Assembly (NCBI GenBank): GCA_018433015.1
Contig: JAHDSB010000072.1
Location: 1-49,750, forward strand
Direction: 5' to 3'
Length of the DNA: 49,750 nucleotides
DNA from: Clostridia bacterium
Lineage (GTDB): Bacteria > Bacillota > Peptococcia > DRI-13 > SV3-B141
The notes beneath the pieces are model-generated. The model searched no databases and was not told the origin of the DNA. It worked only from the letters and a program-made list of their open reading frames with translations. This document shows positions 18,221-25,874 of this stretch, in pieces. Positions within the stretch are counted from its first letter, which is position 1, and every line of letters starts with the position of its first letter. Position numbers and translations under genes: made by a program.

Positions 18221-19132
18221 CTAATATCTTTTCACCTTGATTAAAGTGAGCAAGATAATAATCCCTAGCAGTAAAATAATAGTTTCTATTAGGCTGCCTT
18301 CAGGTCCAAACAAACCTCCTGTTAAGTAAGTCGGACCTGATGTTTGCAGATTAATTAAATTATAATTACCTAAATTAAGCCCACTGACTTCCAGCCCCAA
18401 AAGATTACCTTCTGACCAATTCCAGGCCCCATGCAGGGCGCAGATCCCCCATAGATTCTCTTCCCAGATAACATAGAGGGCGGCAAATGTCCCGAAAAGA
18501 ATCAGGTTGGTAAAGGATAATAAAGTAATGTTGGGATTGAATAAATGGAGAATAGCGAAAATCAAAGATGATATTAAGATACCTAAGTATACATTGTGAC
18601 GTAGGCTTATAACAGGGAGAGACCATCCCCGTAAAATTATTTCTTCTGCTGCTCCTTGGAAGAGCCAACCTATCAGAAAAATAAGTATAGTTTGATAGGT
18701 AAGAAAACTAACAGATACATGAGGAACTGCATACCCTAGTAGAATTAAAGTTATGGCATAGCTAAAAATCATGATAACTCCGAGAATAAAACCTCGTAGA
18801 TACTGGGGTATTACTTTGGTACGGCCTGTAAATCCTAAGCTAGAGATATTTCTTTTTTCTATATATTTAACCCAGGCAAATAAACATAAAATAGTAGGAC
18901 CATAGCTCATAAGCATGCTGATGATAAATATCATAGCAATTCCTGGAGCTTTTGTTGATTCTGCATATCTGGTTAAAAATTCACTTAGTGGAGCGAAGAA
19001 GATTTGGAATATTAATGGGATAAAGAAAATAATGGTACCGATCAGAAGAACTACTAAACCAAAATGGGGCAGATATTTACTTTTCTTTGTCATAGCAAAT
19101 ATTTTATTGTCACTAATATTAAAAGTAGACAT
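18221..19132 (-). CDS. CPBP (CAAX/Abi) family intramembrane metalloprotease
   Basis: 303 residues with about eight membrane segments. The EExxxR motif (AAEEIILRG), the FxxxH segment (FAILH) and the third motif (HGAWNW) are all present. These define the CPBP family of membrane glutamic-type or metallo-proteases, which includes Rce1 and bacteriocin-immunity Abi proteins. The substrate is unknown and no bacteriocin gene is adjacent. Confidence 0.85.
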   Translation of the reverse strand: MSTFNISDNKIFAMTKKSKYLPHFGLVVLLIGTIIFFIPLIFQIFFAPLSEFLTRYAESTKAPGIAMIFIISMLMSYGPTILCLFAWVKYIEKRNISSLGFTGRTKVIPQYLRGFILGVIMIFSYAITLILLGYAVPHVSVSFLTYQTILIFLIGWLFQGAAEEIILRGWSLPVISLRHNVYLGILISSLIFAILHLFNPNITLLSFTNLILFGTFAALYVIWEENLWGICALHGAWNWSEGNLLGLEVSGLNLGNYNLINLQTSGPTYLTGGLFGPEGSLIETIILLLGIIILLTLIKVKRY

Positions 19133-19197
19133 TAAGGTTCCTCCTTTGTGGAAAGCAGATCACATACTATTCTATTATATATTAGTGTGTAGTATAC

Positions 19198-19214
19198 CTG
19201 GTGAAACTCTTGCA
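19198..19214 (+). promoter_or_regulatory. Possible sigma-54 promoter of the activator gene
   Basis: CTGGTGAAACTCTTGCA has GG and GC at the -24/-12 spacing, 71 bases before the activator ATG. Unlike the two promoters downstream, it lacks the paired TTCTA-N5-TAGAA sites, so autoregulation is uncertain. Confidence 0.4.
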
Positions 19215-19284
19215 AAAAGTGTAATTATATTATTTTTGGTGTAGAATGAAATTTGGAGGATTCGCAGGGAGGTAATACACAAAT

Positions 19285-20982
19285 ATGAATGATCCTAATG
19301 GAATTATCAACGTTGTAATTATTGGAGCTGGAGCTGGCGGCACTTCCATTCTCAAGGCTTTATTAAAAATGGATAAAGTAAATATACTGGGGATAGCTGA
19401 TGTGAATCCTGAAGCTCCCGGTATGCAATTGGCTAAGGAGAAAGGAATAACAACATCCTTAGATTTTAGCACGTTACTTCACGACAAAAGGGTAGGAGTA
19501 ATCATTGAAGCTACAGGGGTTCCGGAGGTGCAAGAAAGAATCAGAAAAGAAAAGTTGCCTCAAGCATCTTTTATGGAATCTGCAGCAGCATATTTGATGA
19601 TTTATCTTATTGATAAGCATGAAGAAATGGTAAAAGTAAAGGAATTGGAGGAGCATATTGGTACTATTTTAAATTCTGCTCAGGAAGGCATTCAAGTGGT
19701 TAATAATAGTGGCAAAGTTATATATGTCAACGATTCTTTTTGTAGGATCACAAAATTGATTCGTGAAGAACGCCTGGGACAGAATATCTTTGATGTATCA
19801 CCCAAAGGGGCTTTGGCGGAGGTATTGCGAACTAAAGAACCCGTCTTTGGCAAGGTTAATATTATCAAAGGTAAGCAGATAGAGGTACTATCTAATGCTT
19901 CCCCTGTTATGGTAGAGGGGGAAATGCGAGGAGCCGTAGTAGTATTTCGCGATATAAGTGATATTAGGAGAATGGCCCAAAAACTTGAAGAGAGTAAAGA
20001 GGTCATAAATTACTTAAAGGAAGAGATTAATAATTTAGTAGCTCCTAAATATTCATTTGCTGATTTAATTGGCAATAATGAAAGATTCTTGAAGTGTATT
20101 AAAATAGCACGTCAAGCTGCAGATAATTTATCTACAGTGTTAATAACGGGAGAAAGCGGTACGGGTAAGGAACTATTTGCTCATGCTATTCACAAAGAAG
20201 GTTCTAGAGCTGATGGACCCTTTATCAAAGTAAATTGTGCTGCCATTCCCGAAACTCTTTTAGAAAGTGAATTGTTTGGTTACGAAAAAGGAGCCTTTAC
20301 GGGTGCGACGAAAGCAAAGATGGGGAAATTTGAACTGGCTAATGGTGGTACTATCTTCCTTGATGAAATTGGAGATATGAATATTGTTCTACAGGCTAAA
20401 TTATTAAGGGTTTTGCAAGAAAAAGAAGTAGAACGACTGGGGAGCAATCGCCCGCAAAAAATAGATGTGCGGATTGTAGCGGCTACTAATCAAAATTTAC
20501 TTAAACATGTAGAGCAGGGCTTATTCCGCCGCGATCTTTATTACAGATTAAATGTAATTAATGTGGATATCCCCCCTTTGCGGGACAGGAAAGATGATGT
20601 ACTGCTCTTAGCCCAGCATATAATCCAAAAATTAAATAAGCGACATGGCAAAGAATGTGTTTTGAGTCAGAAAGGACTAACCCTGTTAGCACGCTATGAT
20701 TGGCCCGGCAATGTACGGGAATTAGAAAATTTGTTAGAACGGGCCGTTATTTTATCGGAAGGAAAAGTTATTAGTATTGAATTAGTGCAATCTTATTTTT
20801 CTGCCAGCAGTTTACATGAGACAGAAGAAATATTATCTTTAGCTGAAATGGAAAAAAGATTAATAAAGAAGGCTCTGGATGTGTATGGTAGGGATTTAGC
20901 AGGAAAGAAAAAGGTGGCTAAAAAGTTAAAGATATCATTAGCTACCTTGTACAATAAGCTTAGCAAATACAAAATGACTTAA
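19285..20982 (+). CDS. Sigma-54 activator with N-terminal Rossmann domain and PAS domain
   Basis: 565 residues. Residues 8-115 are a Rossmann-like NAD(P)-binding domain ([14 protein letters not shown], then D39). A PAS domain covers about 125-225. The AAA+ sigma-54 activation domain follows, with Walker A GESGTGKE 289-296, GAFTGA 336-341 and Walker [11 protein letters not shown] Fis-type helix-turn-helix occupies the last ~45 residues. There is no receiver domain, so it is a one-component sensor, plausibly of redox state or a nucleotide-like ligand. It lies immediately upstream of two operons with sigma-54 promoters and shared enhancer-like sites. Confidence 0.93.
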   Translation: MNDPNGIINVVIIGAGAGGTSILKALLKMDKVNILGIADVNPEAPGMQLAKEKGITTSLDFSTLLHDKRVGVIIEATGVPEVQERIRKEKLPQASFMESAAAYLMIYLIDKHEEMVKVKELEEHIGTILNSAQEGIQVVNNSGKVIYVNDSFCRITKLIREERLGQNIFDVSPKGALAEVLRTKEPVFGKVNIIKGKQIEVLSNASPVMVEGEMRGAVVVFRDISDIRRMAQKLEESKEVINYLKEEINNLVAPKYSFADLIGNNERFLKCIKIARQAADNLSTVLITGESGTGKELFAHAIHKEGSRADGPFIKVNCAAIPETLLESELFGYEKGAFTGATKAKMGKFELANGGTIFLDEIGDMNIVLQAKLLRVLQEKEVERLGSNRPQKIDVRIVAATNQNLLKHVEQGLFRRDLYYRLNVINVDIPPLRDRKDDVLLLAQHIIQKLNKRHGKECVLSQKGLTLLARYDWPGNVRELENLLERAVILSEGKVISIELVQSYFSASSLHETEEILSLAEMEKRLIKKALDVYGRDLAGKKKVAKKLKISLATLYNKLSKYKMT

Positions 20983-20998
20983 AAAAAGTAGAAGTTTT

Positions 20999-21013
20999 TT
21001 CTAAAATATAGAA
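20999..21013 (+). promoter_or_regulatory. Distal activator site of operon 1
   Basis: TTCTAAAATATAGAA is a perfect TTCTA-N5-TAGAA palindrome ending 132 bp before the TTGG of the operon 1 sigma-54 promoter. The same position in operon 2 holds TTCTAATTATTAGAA. Confidence 0.7.
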
Positions 21014-21029
21014 ACCTTAAATTAAGCAT

Positions 21030-21065
21030 AAAATATGGGGCTGATAATTATCAGTCCCATATTTT
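21030..21065 (+). terminator. Terminator after the sigma-54 activator gene
   Basis: A near-perfect palindrome (arms AAAATATGGGGCTGATAA and TTATCAGTCCCATATTTT, one G-T pair) ends in a T-run 48 bases after the activator stop. Confidence 0.75.
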
Positions 21066-21067
21066 GG

Positions 21068-21082
21068 TTCTAGATATTAAAA
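21068..21082 (+). promoter_or_regulatory. Proximal activator site of operon 1 (degenerate)
   Basis: TTCTAGATATTAAAA has an intact left half-site and a degenerate right half. It starts 69 bases after the distal site and its last base is 63 bases before the TTGG, exactly as for the proximal site of operon 2. Confidence 0.55.
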
Positions 21083-21144
21083 ACTGGAGTCAAGAGAAGA
21101 TATTTAGATCTCTGTAATAGCAAGGGTTTTGTGAATTAGTGATA

Positions 21145-21161
21145 TTGGTACTATAATTGCA
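21145..21161 (+). promoter_or_regulatory. Sigma-54 promoter of operon 1 (permease and hydrolase)
   Basis: TTGGTACTATAATTGCA matches the -24/-12 consensus (TTGG, then TTGCA at correct spacing), 59 bases upstream of the permease start. Confidence 0.82.
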
Positions 21162-21220
21162 ATAATATAAAAATACATAATATTGCTAATATTATAAAAT
21201 CAAGAGGAGGAGGAATATGG

Positions 21221-22574
21221 ATGATTTCAGTTATTATTCCCGTTACGCTTTTATTAGGAATTATTTTAATTAAGCGTATACCTTTTATTGGTGGGGAGAT
21301 CAGGATTGGTCTAGTTGTTGCAGCTTTATCTGCTCTAATTTTAGGTGGTATTTATTCTCCTGTAGAATGGATGAAAGCCTGGCTAAGTGGAATTGACAGA
21401 ATATCCTGGGTTATGGCCTTAGCCTTATTCGGTAGTATCTATGCCGAGTCTCAAATTACCATGGGTACCATGGAAACCGTTTTGAACAGTTTACGGGCTC
21501 GTTTCGGTCGTTCCCCTCGGGGGCTTATTGTTACTGTTATTATCGGATTAACAATAGCCGGGTCTTTATTGGGTGATGCCATAGCAGCTGCCGCCGTTAT
21601 TGGTGTGCTGGTAATTACTATTATGTATGAGATGGGAATGAGACCTGAACAAATTTCCGCTTCTATCGTAATGGGGTCTTGTTTGGGTTCCATTATGCCC
21701 CCTATTTCCCAAGCTCTTTTTTTATCTGCTTCTTTAATGGGATTGGAATCTCCTGACCCCGTATTAAATATAGGATATTTTACTGCCTTAATAGGTGTAT
21801 TTTTAATTTCCCTATATATAACAAGGTGTTTTATTAAAATACCTGCTTTGCCGGATCACTTAATTCCTGAGAAAAGGGCAGGGCAGATTTTAAAAGAAGG
21901 GTGGAAAACCTTAATACCTCTTAGTGTGTTAATTATTATTATTGTTTTACGCTCTGGTTTCGGGATTGAACTATTAAATCTTGTTAATCCTCTTTTTGCT
22001 CCTATCAAGGATGTCCCCATCTTGCAGGGAATAGATTTCGCTGTTGTGAAGGCCATAATTGTCGTGACGCTTATTAGCTATTTCTATGCTCCTGTGCGTA
22101 AAAATGGCTTACAAGTATTAAAAAGAGGCTTAAGTAACGTCAAAACAAGCTTAGGAATTCAAGCGTGTGCAGGTTTTATGATTGGAGCTTTCTATGCAGC
22201 AGGGCAAATTCAAGCTGTGCAAAGTTTTGCTCAGGGCTTAAGCGAACATGTTTTAAAAATAGGAGGGGCCTTGTCTTTAATGCTGGTGGGGATGTTGACG
22301 GGCTCGCAAACTTACAGCCCAAACGTCGATATTTACTTTCTTTGGACCGGCCCTGCAGGCCATAGGCGTAGACCCTGTTAAAGTTGCCATAGCCGGCGGT
22401 CATTTAGCTTGTGCAGGGGAAGGATTTCCTCCCGCATGCTTAACTACTTTCGTGGTAGCGGGACTTGTAGGGGGAATTATTAACAAAAAAGTTGATCCCT
22501 TGCGTTCCATGTTTTATTCCAGCTTTTTGTGTATCTATTTCCTAATAGTAGGGATCTTCTTTATGTATATATGA
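21221..22574 (+). CDS. DctM-like (TRAP large-subunit family) permease, frameshifted
   Basis: A polytopic membrane protein resembling TRAP large permeases, with tandem hydrophobic helices and motifs such as GSLLGDAIAAAAVIG and GSCLGSIMPPISQ. The first frame ends at 22381 with an aberrant tail after GSQT. If one T at 22312-22313 is skipped, the next frame reads TAQTSIFTFFGPALQAIG and runs to TGA 22574. This restores about 450 residues, the usual family length. It is either a true frameshift or a one-base assembly error. No DctP/DctQ genes are near. It is first in operon 1, with GAGGAGGAGG as ribosome site. Confidence 0.75.
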
Positions 22575-22591
22575 TGTGAGGAGGTTTTATA

Positions 22592-23368
22592 GTGTCTTAT
22601 AAAAAAGAAAAGGTTATATTCCAGGCTTTTGATGGTACGAATATTAATTGTTTGAAATTAACGCCTACTCTTAAAGGCGCACTACGGGTACCGGCGGTAT
22701 TGTTTCAGCCGGGTAATAGGATGACCCCTGATGACTATTTATGGCTTTTAGAGCCCCTGGCCCGGGAAGGTTGGTTAGTTTATGGTATTTATCAGAGAGG
22801 CCATGGTTCGGGAGTCCCTGATTGTAATGATCGAGGAGGGCCCATACAACAACAAGATTTGCAGCTGGCGTTAGATTTGGTCAAACGAGATGATTTAGTG
22901 GATACAGAAAGAGTTGCTTTAGTGGGGCATTCTAATGGTGGTCATATGATACAAAGGCTGGCTGTGCAAGAAAGTGTAAAATGTCTTGTACCTATGTCTC
23001 AGATTTCTGATTGGTATCTTTTTGTTTCTTCTTCTCAAGATTATCTACCGGATTATTATAAGGCAGTTACGGAAGAATTTGGTGGTAGCCCGGAAGAAAA
23101 TCCTCAGCCTTATTGGGAACGGTCTTGTTTACATTTAGCTGAGCAAATCGCAATTCCTGTCTTAACAATAGTGGGCGGGGATGATACTACTACACCACCT
23201 CATTTAAGTCGGTTAATGCACGAAGCCTTGGTAAAAGGTGGGAATCAGAGGGCTGAAATGGCGGTGATCCCTGGTGTTGGTCACTTCTATGAGGTTTATG
23301 CCTTTGATGGATATTTGACGAAGAAAGTTGCTCAAATAGTAGTTGATTGGCTGAAAAAAATTCTGTAG
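22592..23368 (+). CDS. Alpha/beta hydrolase
   Basis: 258 residues starting at GTG after GAGGAGG. The nucleophile elbow GHSNGG holds S114. The likely acid is in GGDDTTTPP (about 197) and the histidine in GVGHFYEV (about 236), the layout of prolyl-oligopeptidase and dienelactone-hydrolase relatives. No signal peptide, so it acts in the cytoplasm. It is second in operon 1 after the permease, so it may cleave an ester or amide of the imported compound. The substrate is unknown. Confidence 0.85.
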   Translation: MSYKKEKVIFQAFDGTNINCLKLTPTLKGALRVPAVLFQPGNRMTPDDYLWLLEPLAREGWLVYGIYQRGHGSGVPDCNDRGGPIQQQDLQLALDLVKRDDLVDTERVALVGHSNGGHMIQRLAVQESVKCLVPMSQISDWYLFVSSSQDYLPDYYKAVTEEFGGSPEENPQPYWERSCLHLAEQIAIPVLTIVGGDDTTTPPHLSRLMHEALVKGGNQRAEMAVIPGVGHFYEVYAFDGYLTKKVAQIVVDWLKKIL

Positions 23369-23378
23369 TATTTTTAAG

Positions 23379-23404
23379 AAAAAGCCGTCTTGTACGGCTT
23401 TTTT
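23379..23404 (+). terminator. Terminator of operon 1
   Basis: AAAAAGCCGT / ACGGCTTTTT with a 5-base loop and a terminal T-run, 10 bases after the hydrolase stop. Confidence 0.92.
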
Positions 23405-23421
23405 AAATTAGAAGAGTTTTG

Positions 23422-23436
23422 TTCTAAATATTAAAA
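23422..23436 (+). promoter_or_regulatory. Third, degenerate activator-like site of operon 2
   Basis: TTCTAAATATTAAAA is nearly identical to the proximal site of operon 1 (TTCTAGATATTAAAA). It starts 20 bases before the distal site of operon 2. Confidence 0.4.
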
Positions 23437-23441
23437 TCATA

Positions 23442-23456
23442 TTCTAATTATTAGAA
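23442..23456 (+). promoter_or_regulatory. Distal activator site of operon 2
   Basis: TTCTAATTATTAGAA is a perfect palindrome whose last base is 132 bases before the TTGG at 23588, the same distance as in operon 1. Confidence 0.7.
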
Positions 23457-23510
23457 GGGTGCTAAAAAGAACATTATTATTCATATATAAAAATATAAGA
23501 AAATTTAGTC

Positions 23511-23525
23511 TTCTAAAATGTAGAA
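23511..23525 (+). promoter_or_regulatory. Proximal activator site of operon 2
   Basis: TTCTAAAATGTAGAA (TTCTA-N5-TAGAA) starts 69 bases after the distal site, and its last base is 63 bases before the sigma-54 -24 element. Confidence 0.7.
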
Positions 23526-23587
23526 TGTTTAGTAAGGCAGTAAAAAGTAAAAGCCTTGCGGCAGTAGGTTGCTGGAAGGTTATATAA

Positions 23588-23604
23588 TTGGCACAAATAT
23601 TGCT
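23588..23604 (+). promoter_or_regulatory. Sigma-54 promoter of operon 2 (dehydrogenase)
   Basis: TTGGCACAAATATTGCT is an almost ideal -24/-12 element (TTGGCAC-N5-TTGCT), 73 bases upstream of the first dehydrogenase gene. Confidence 0.9.
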
Positions 23605-23677
23605 TGATATATCTACAGAGTAAGTTATTTAAGTTGATATATAGTGCTGGAGACGATAGAAAAGGGGAGGTTGAATC

Positions 23678-23995
23678 ATGAGAGTAAAGAAACATCCTAT
23701 TTTAGAGGAGGATACCAGAGTTCCTGACGCTATCATTATAGTTGATGGCAAGGAAATACCTGCTAAGGAAGGAGAACCTATAGCAGCAGCACTTTTAGCG
23801 GCGGGTATTCGTAAATTCCGTTATACAGCTAAAGAAGGAAAGCCGAGAGGTATCTTCTGTGGGATTGGACGTTGTACTGATTGTACTATGACGGTAGACG
23901 GCCAGCCCAATGTTCGTACTTGTGTAACTCCGGTAAGAAACGGAATGATAGTTGAGACGCAAAAAGGTCTGGGAAGGTGGAGTGATGAACAATGA
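23678..23995 (+). CDS. [2Fe-2S] subunit of multimeric dehydrogenase (HcnA / SoxA N-terminal type)
   Basis: 105 residues with cluster ligands C61, C66, C69 and C82 (CGIGRCTDC, then TC), as in HcnA of hydrogen cyanide synthase and the N-terminal part of sarcosine oxidase alpha. It should relay electrons between the two flavin subunits. It is the first gene of a five-gene operon; its stop overlaps the next start by 4 bases (ATGA). Confidence 0.88.
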   Translation: MRVKKHPILEEDTRVPDAIIIVDGKEIPAKEGEPIAAALLAAGIRKFRYTAKEGKPRGIFCGIGRCTDCTMTVDGQPNVRTCVTPVRNGMIVETQKGLGRWSDEQ

Positions 23996-25089
23996 AGAAA
24001 ACACAGACTGCTATAATTGGAGCTGGACCTGCCGGTTTAGCAGCAGCTATAGAAGTAGCTAAAGCTGGGGGAAAAGTTACATTAATTGATGAAAACGGAC
24101 GGCCTGGAGGACAGCTCTTTAAACAAATTCATAAATTTTTCGGTTCCAGGGAACATAGAGCGGGAACACGGGGTTTTAATATAGGTCAGCAGTTGCTTAA
24201 GGAAACAGAAGATTTGGGAGTAGAAGTCTTATTAGATTCTCCCGTATACGGTCTGTTTCCTGATAATATTATTAGTTATTTGCATCAAGGAAAAGAACAA
24301 GGCCTGCAAGCCGAAAAAATAATTATAGCTACCGGGGCAACAGAAAATCCCTTGGCTTTTCCTGGGATCACTTTGCCCGGAGTAATGGGAGCAGGGGCAG
24401 CCCAAACAATGATTAATGTGAACAGAGTTTTACCAGGCAAAAAAATATTAATGATTGGGTCCGGAAATGTGGGATTAATTGTTTCTTATCAGTTGATGCA
24501 GGCTGGGGCAGAAGTTGTAGCTTTAATTGAGGGAGCACCTCAAATAGGGGGCTATGGGGTCCATGCAGCTAAGATTAGAAGAGCCGGAGTACCCATTTAT
24601 GTATCTCATACAGTGAAAAAAGTTATAGGGTCAAATGAGGTAGAAGGTGCTGAAATAGTTGCCTTGGATAATAAATGGCAAATGATTCCTGGTACGGAGC
24701 AGGTTTTAGATGTTGACACTGTCTGTATCGCAGTAGGCTTAACGCCTTTAACGGAATTAGCTTGGATGATGGGATGTGAATTTACATTTGTACCTACTCT
24801 TGGTGGCCATGTTCCTAAGCATAACCGGGATATGCAAACTACCTTATCGGATGTATATATAGCCGGGGATATTTCCGGGGTTGAAGAGGCCAGTACAGCT
24901 ATGGAAGAAGGTCGTTTAGCAGGCATAGCTTGTTCTGAATCCTTAGGTTTATACTCCCCTGAAAAAGCAGCAGAGTTGAAACGTGATGTGTGGAACCGCA
25001 TGGATACTCTACGAACGGGTTCTTTTGGAGAAAAGCGACGGGATGCTAAAGAAAGTCTTATTAAACAATCGATAGGAGGGCTAGCATGA
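23992..25089 (+). CDS. FAD/NAD(P)-binding oxidoreductase subunit (HcnB / SoxA-like)
   Basis: 365 residues. The N-terminal FAD site GAGPAGLAAA is followed by ENGRPGGQL, the central nucleotide site GSGNVGL and the C-terminal FAD motif VYIAGDISG. It resembles HcnB, opine oxidase subunit A and the middle of sarcosine oxidase alpha, and in archaeal proline dehydrogenase complexes the NADH-active alpha subunit. It probably passes electrons to or from NAD(P). It overlaps the next gene by 4 bases. Confidence 0.88.
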   Translation: MKKTQTAIIGAGPAGLAAAIEVAKAGGKVTLIDENGRPGGQLFKQIHKFFGSREHRAGTRGFNIGQQLLKETEDLGVEVLLDSPVYGLFPDNIISYLHQGKEQGLQAEKIIIATGATENPLAFPGITLPGVMGAGAAQTMINVNRVLPGKKILMIGSGNVGLIVSYQLMQAGAEVVALIEGAPQIGGYGVHAAKIRRAGVPIYVSHTVKKVIGSNEVEGAEIVALDNKWQMIPGTEQVLDVDTVCIAVGLTPLTELAWMMGCEFTFVPTLGGHVPKHNRDMQTTLSDVYIAGDISGVEEASTAMEEGRLAGIACSESLGLYSPEKAAELKRDVWNRMDTLRTGSFGEKRRDAKESLIKQSIGGLA

Positions 25090-25595
25090 ATAAGGGTGTA
25101 AGATATACAGGTATGCCATCACTGGAAGAACTGCAAAATTCTCCGGGAACACCAAGCTTAGAACGCATAGAAAAAGGATCTGTAGCCTTTATTGAATGTG
25201 TTCAGGATATACCTTGTAATCCTTGTGAAAAAGCTTGCCCCTTCGGAGCGATAACGGTGGGAAACCCCATTACTAATTTACCTAGTTTAGATGAAGAGAA
25301 ATGTACGGGTTGTGGGGTCTGTATTGCCAAATGTCCTGGATTGGCCATCTTCAGAATTCATAAAAATTATACTGATGATACGGCTTTAGTAGAATTTCCT
25401 TATGAATATTATCCCTTGCCGCAGAAGGGTGAAGAAGTACCATGTGGAGATAGAGCGGGGGAATTTGTGACCATGGGTAAGGTTTCGTCCGTAAAAAATC
25501 CTAAAGCCTATGATGGAACCTCCGTAATTACAGTAGAAATACCCAAAGAGTTTTACAAAGATGTGCGGACAATCTGTCGAAAGGGGATGAAGTAG
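25086..25595 (+). CDS. Ferredoxin-like subunit with two [4Fe-4S] motifs
   Basis: 169 residues. One cluster motif is C44-x2-C47-x3-C51-P, with C38 ahead of it, and the other is C73-x2-C76-x2-C79-x3-C83-P. After the ferredoxin domain comes a ~85-residue extension without cysteine pairs until C167. This subunit is absent from aerobic HcnABC and marks an anaerobic version of the complex, matching the gamma-type ferredoxin subunit of archaeal dye-linked proline dehydrogenase. Confidence 0.85.
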   Translation: MNKGVRYTGMPSLEELQNSPGTPSLERIEKGSVAFIECVQDIPCNPCEKACPFGAITVGNPITNLPSLDEEKCTGCGVCIAKCPGLAIFRIHKNYTDDTALVEFPYEYYPLPQKGEEVPCGDRAGEFVTMGKVSSVKNPKAYDGTSVITVEIPKEFYKDVRTICRKGMK

Positions 25596-25874
25596 ATGAG
25601 TTGTTCCGATGATAAAATATATATTTGCCGCTGTGAAGAAGTTACCAGAGAAGATATAGAAAAAGCCATTGCAGATGGTGCTACTACTTTAGCCGGTATA
25701 AAAAAACGTACCCATGCCGGGATGGGACTTTGTCAAGGACGTACTTGCAGCAAATTAATAACCAGAATATTAGCAGAGCATGGCATAAAACCCGCTGATG
25801 TTTATCCTCAGACTTCTCGGCCACCTGTTAGGACAGCCAAAATAGGTGATTTTGTAGAGGAGGATGACGTATGA
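25596..25874 (+). CDS. BFD-like [2Fe-2S] subunit
   Basis: 92 residues with C11-x-C13 and C46-x4-C51, the ligand set of bacterioferritin-associated-ferredoxin (Fer2_BFD) domains. In HcnB-type proteins this domain is fused at the C-terminus; here it is a separate gene. It starts right after the ferredoxin stop, and its stop overlaps the next gene by 4 bases. Confidence 0.87.
   Translation: MSCSDDKIYICRCEEVTREDIEKAIADGATTLAGIKKRTHAGMGLCQGRTCSKLITRILAEHGIKPADVYPQTSRPPVRTAKIGDFVEEDDV

Noticed and set aside
22165-22403. Small frames at the permease frameshift as separate genes
   Set aside because: The +1 continuation of the permease explains this segment; the other frames have no start context or family match.
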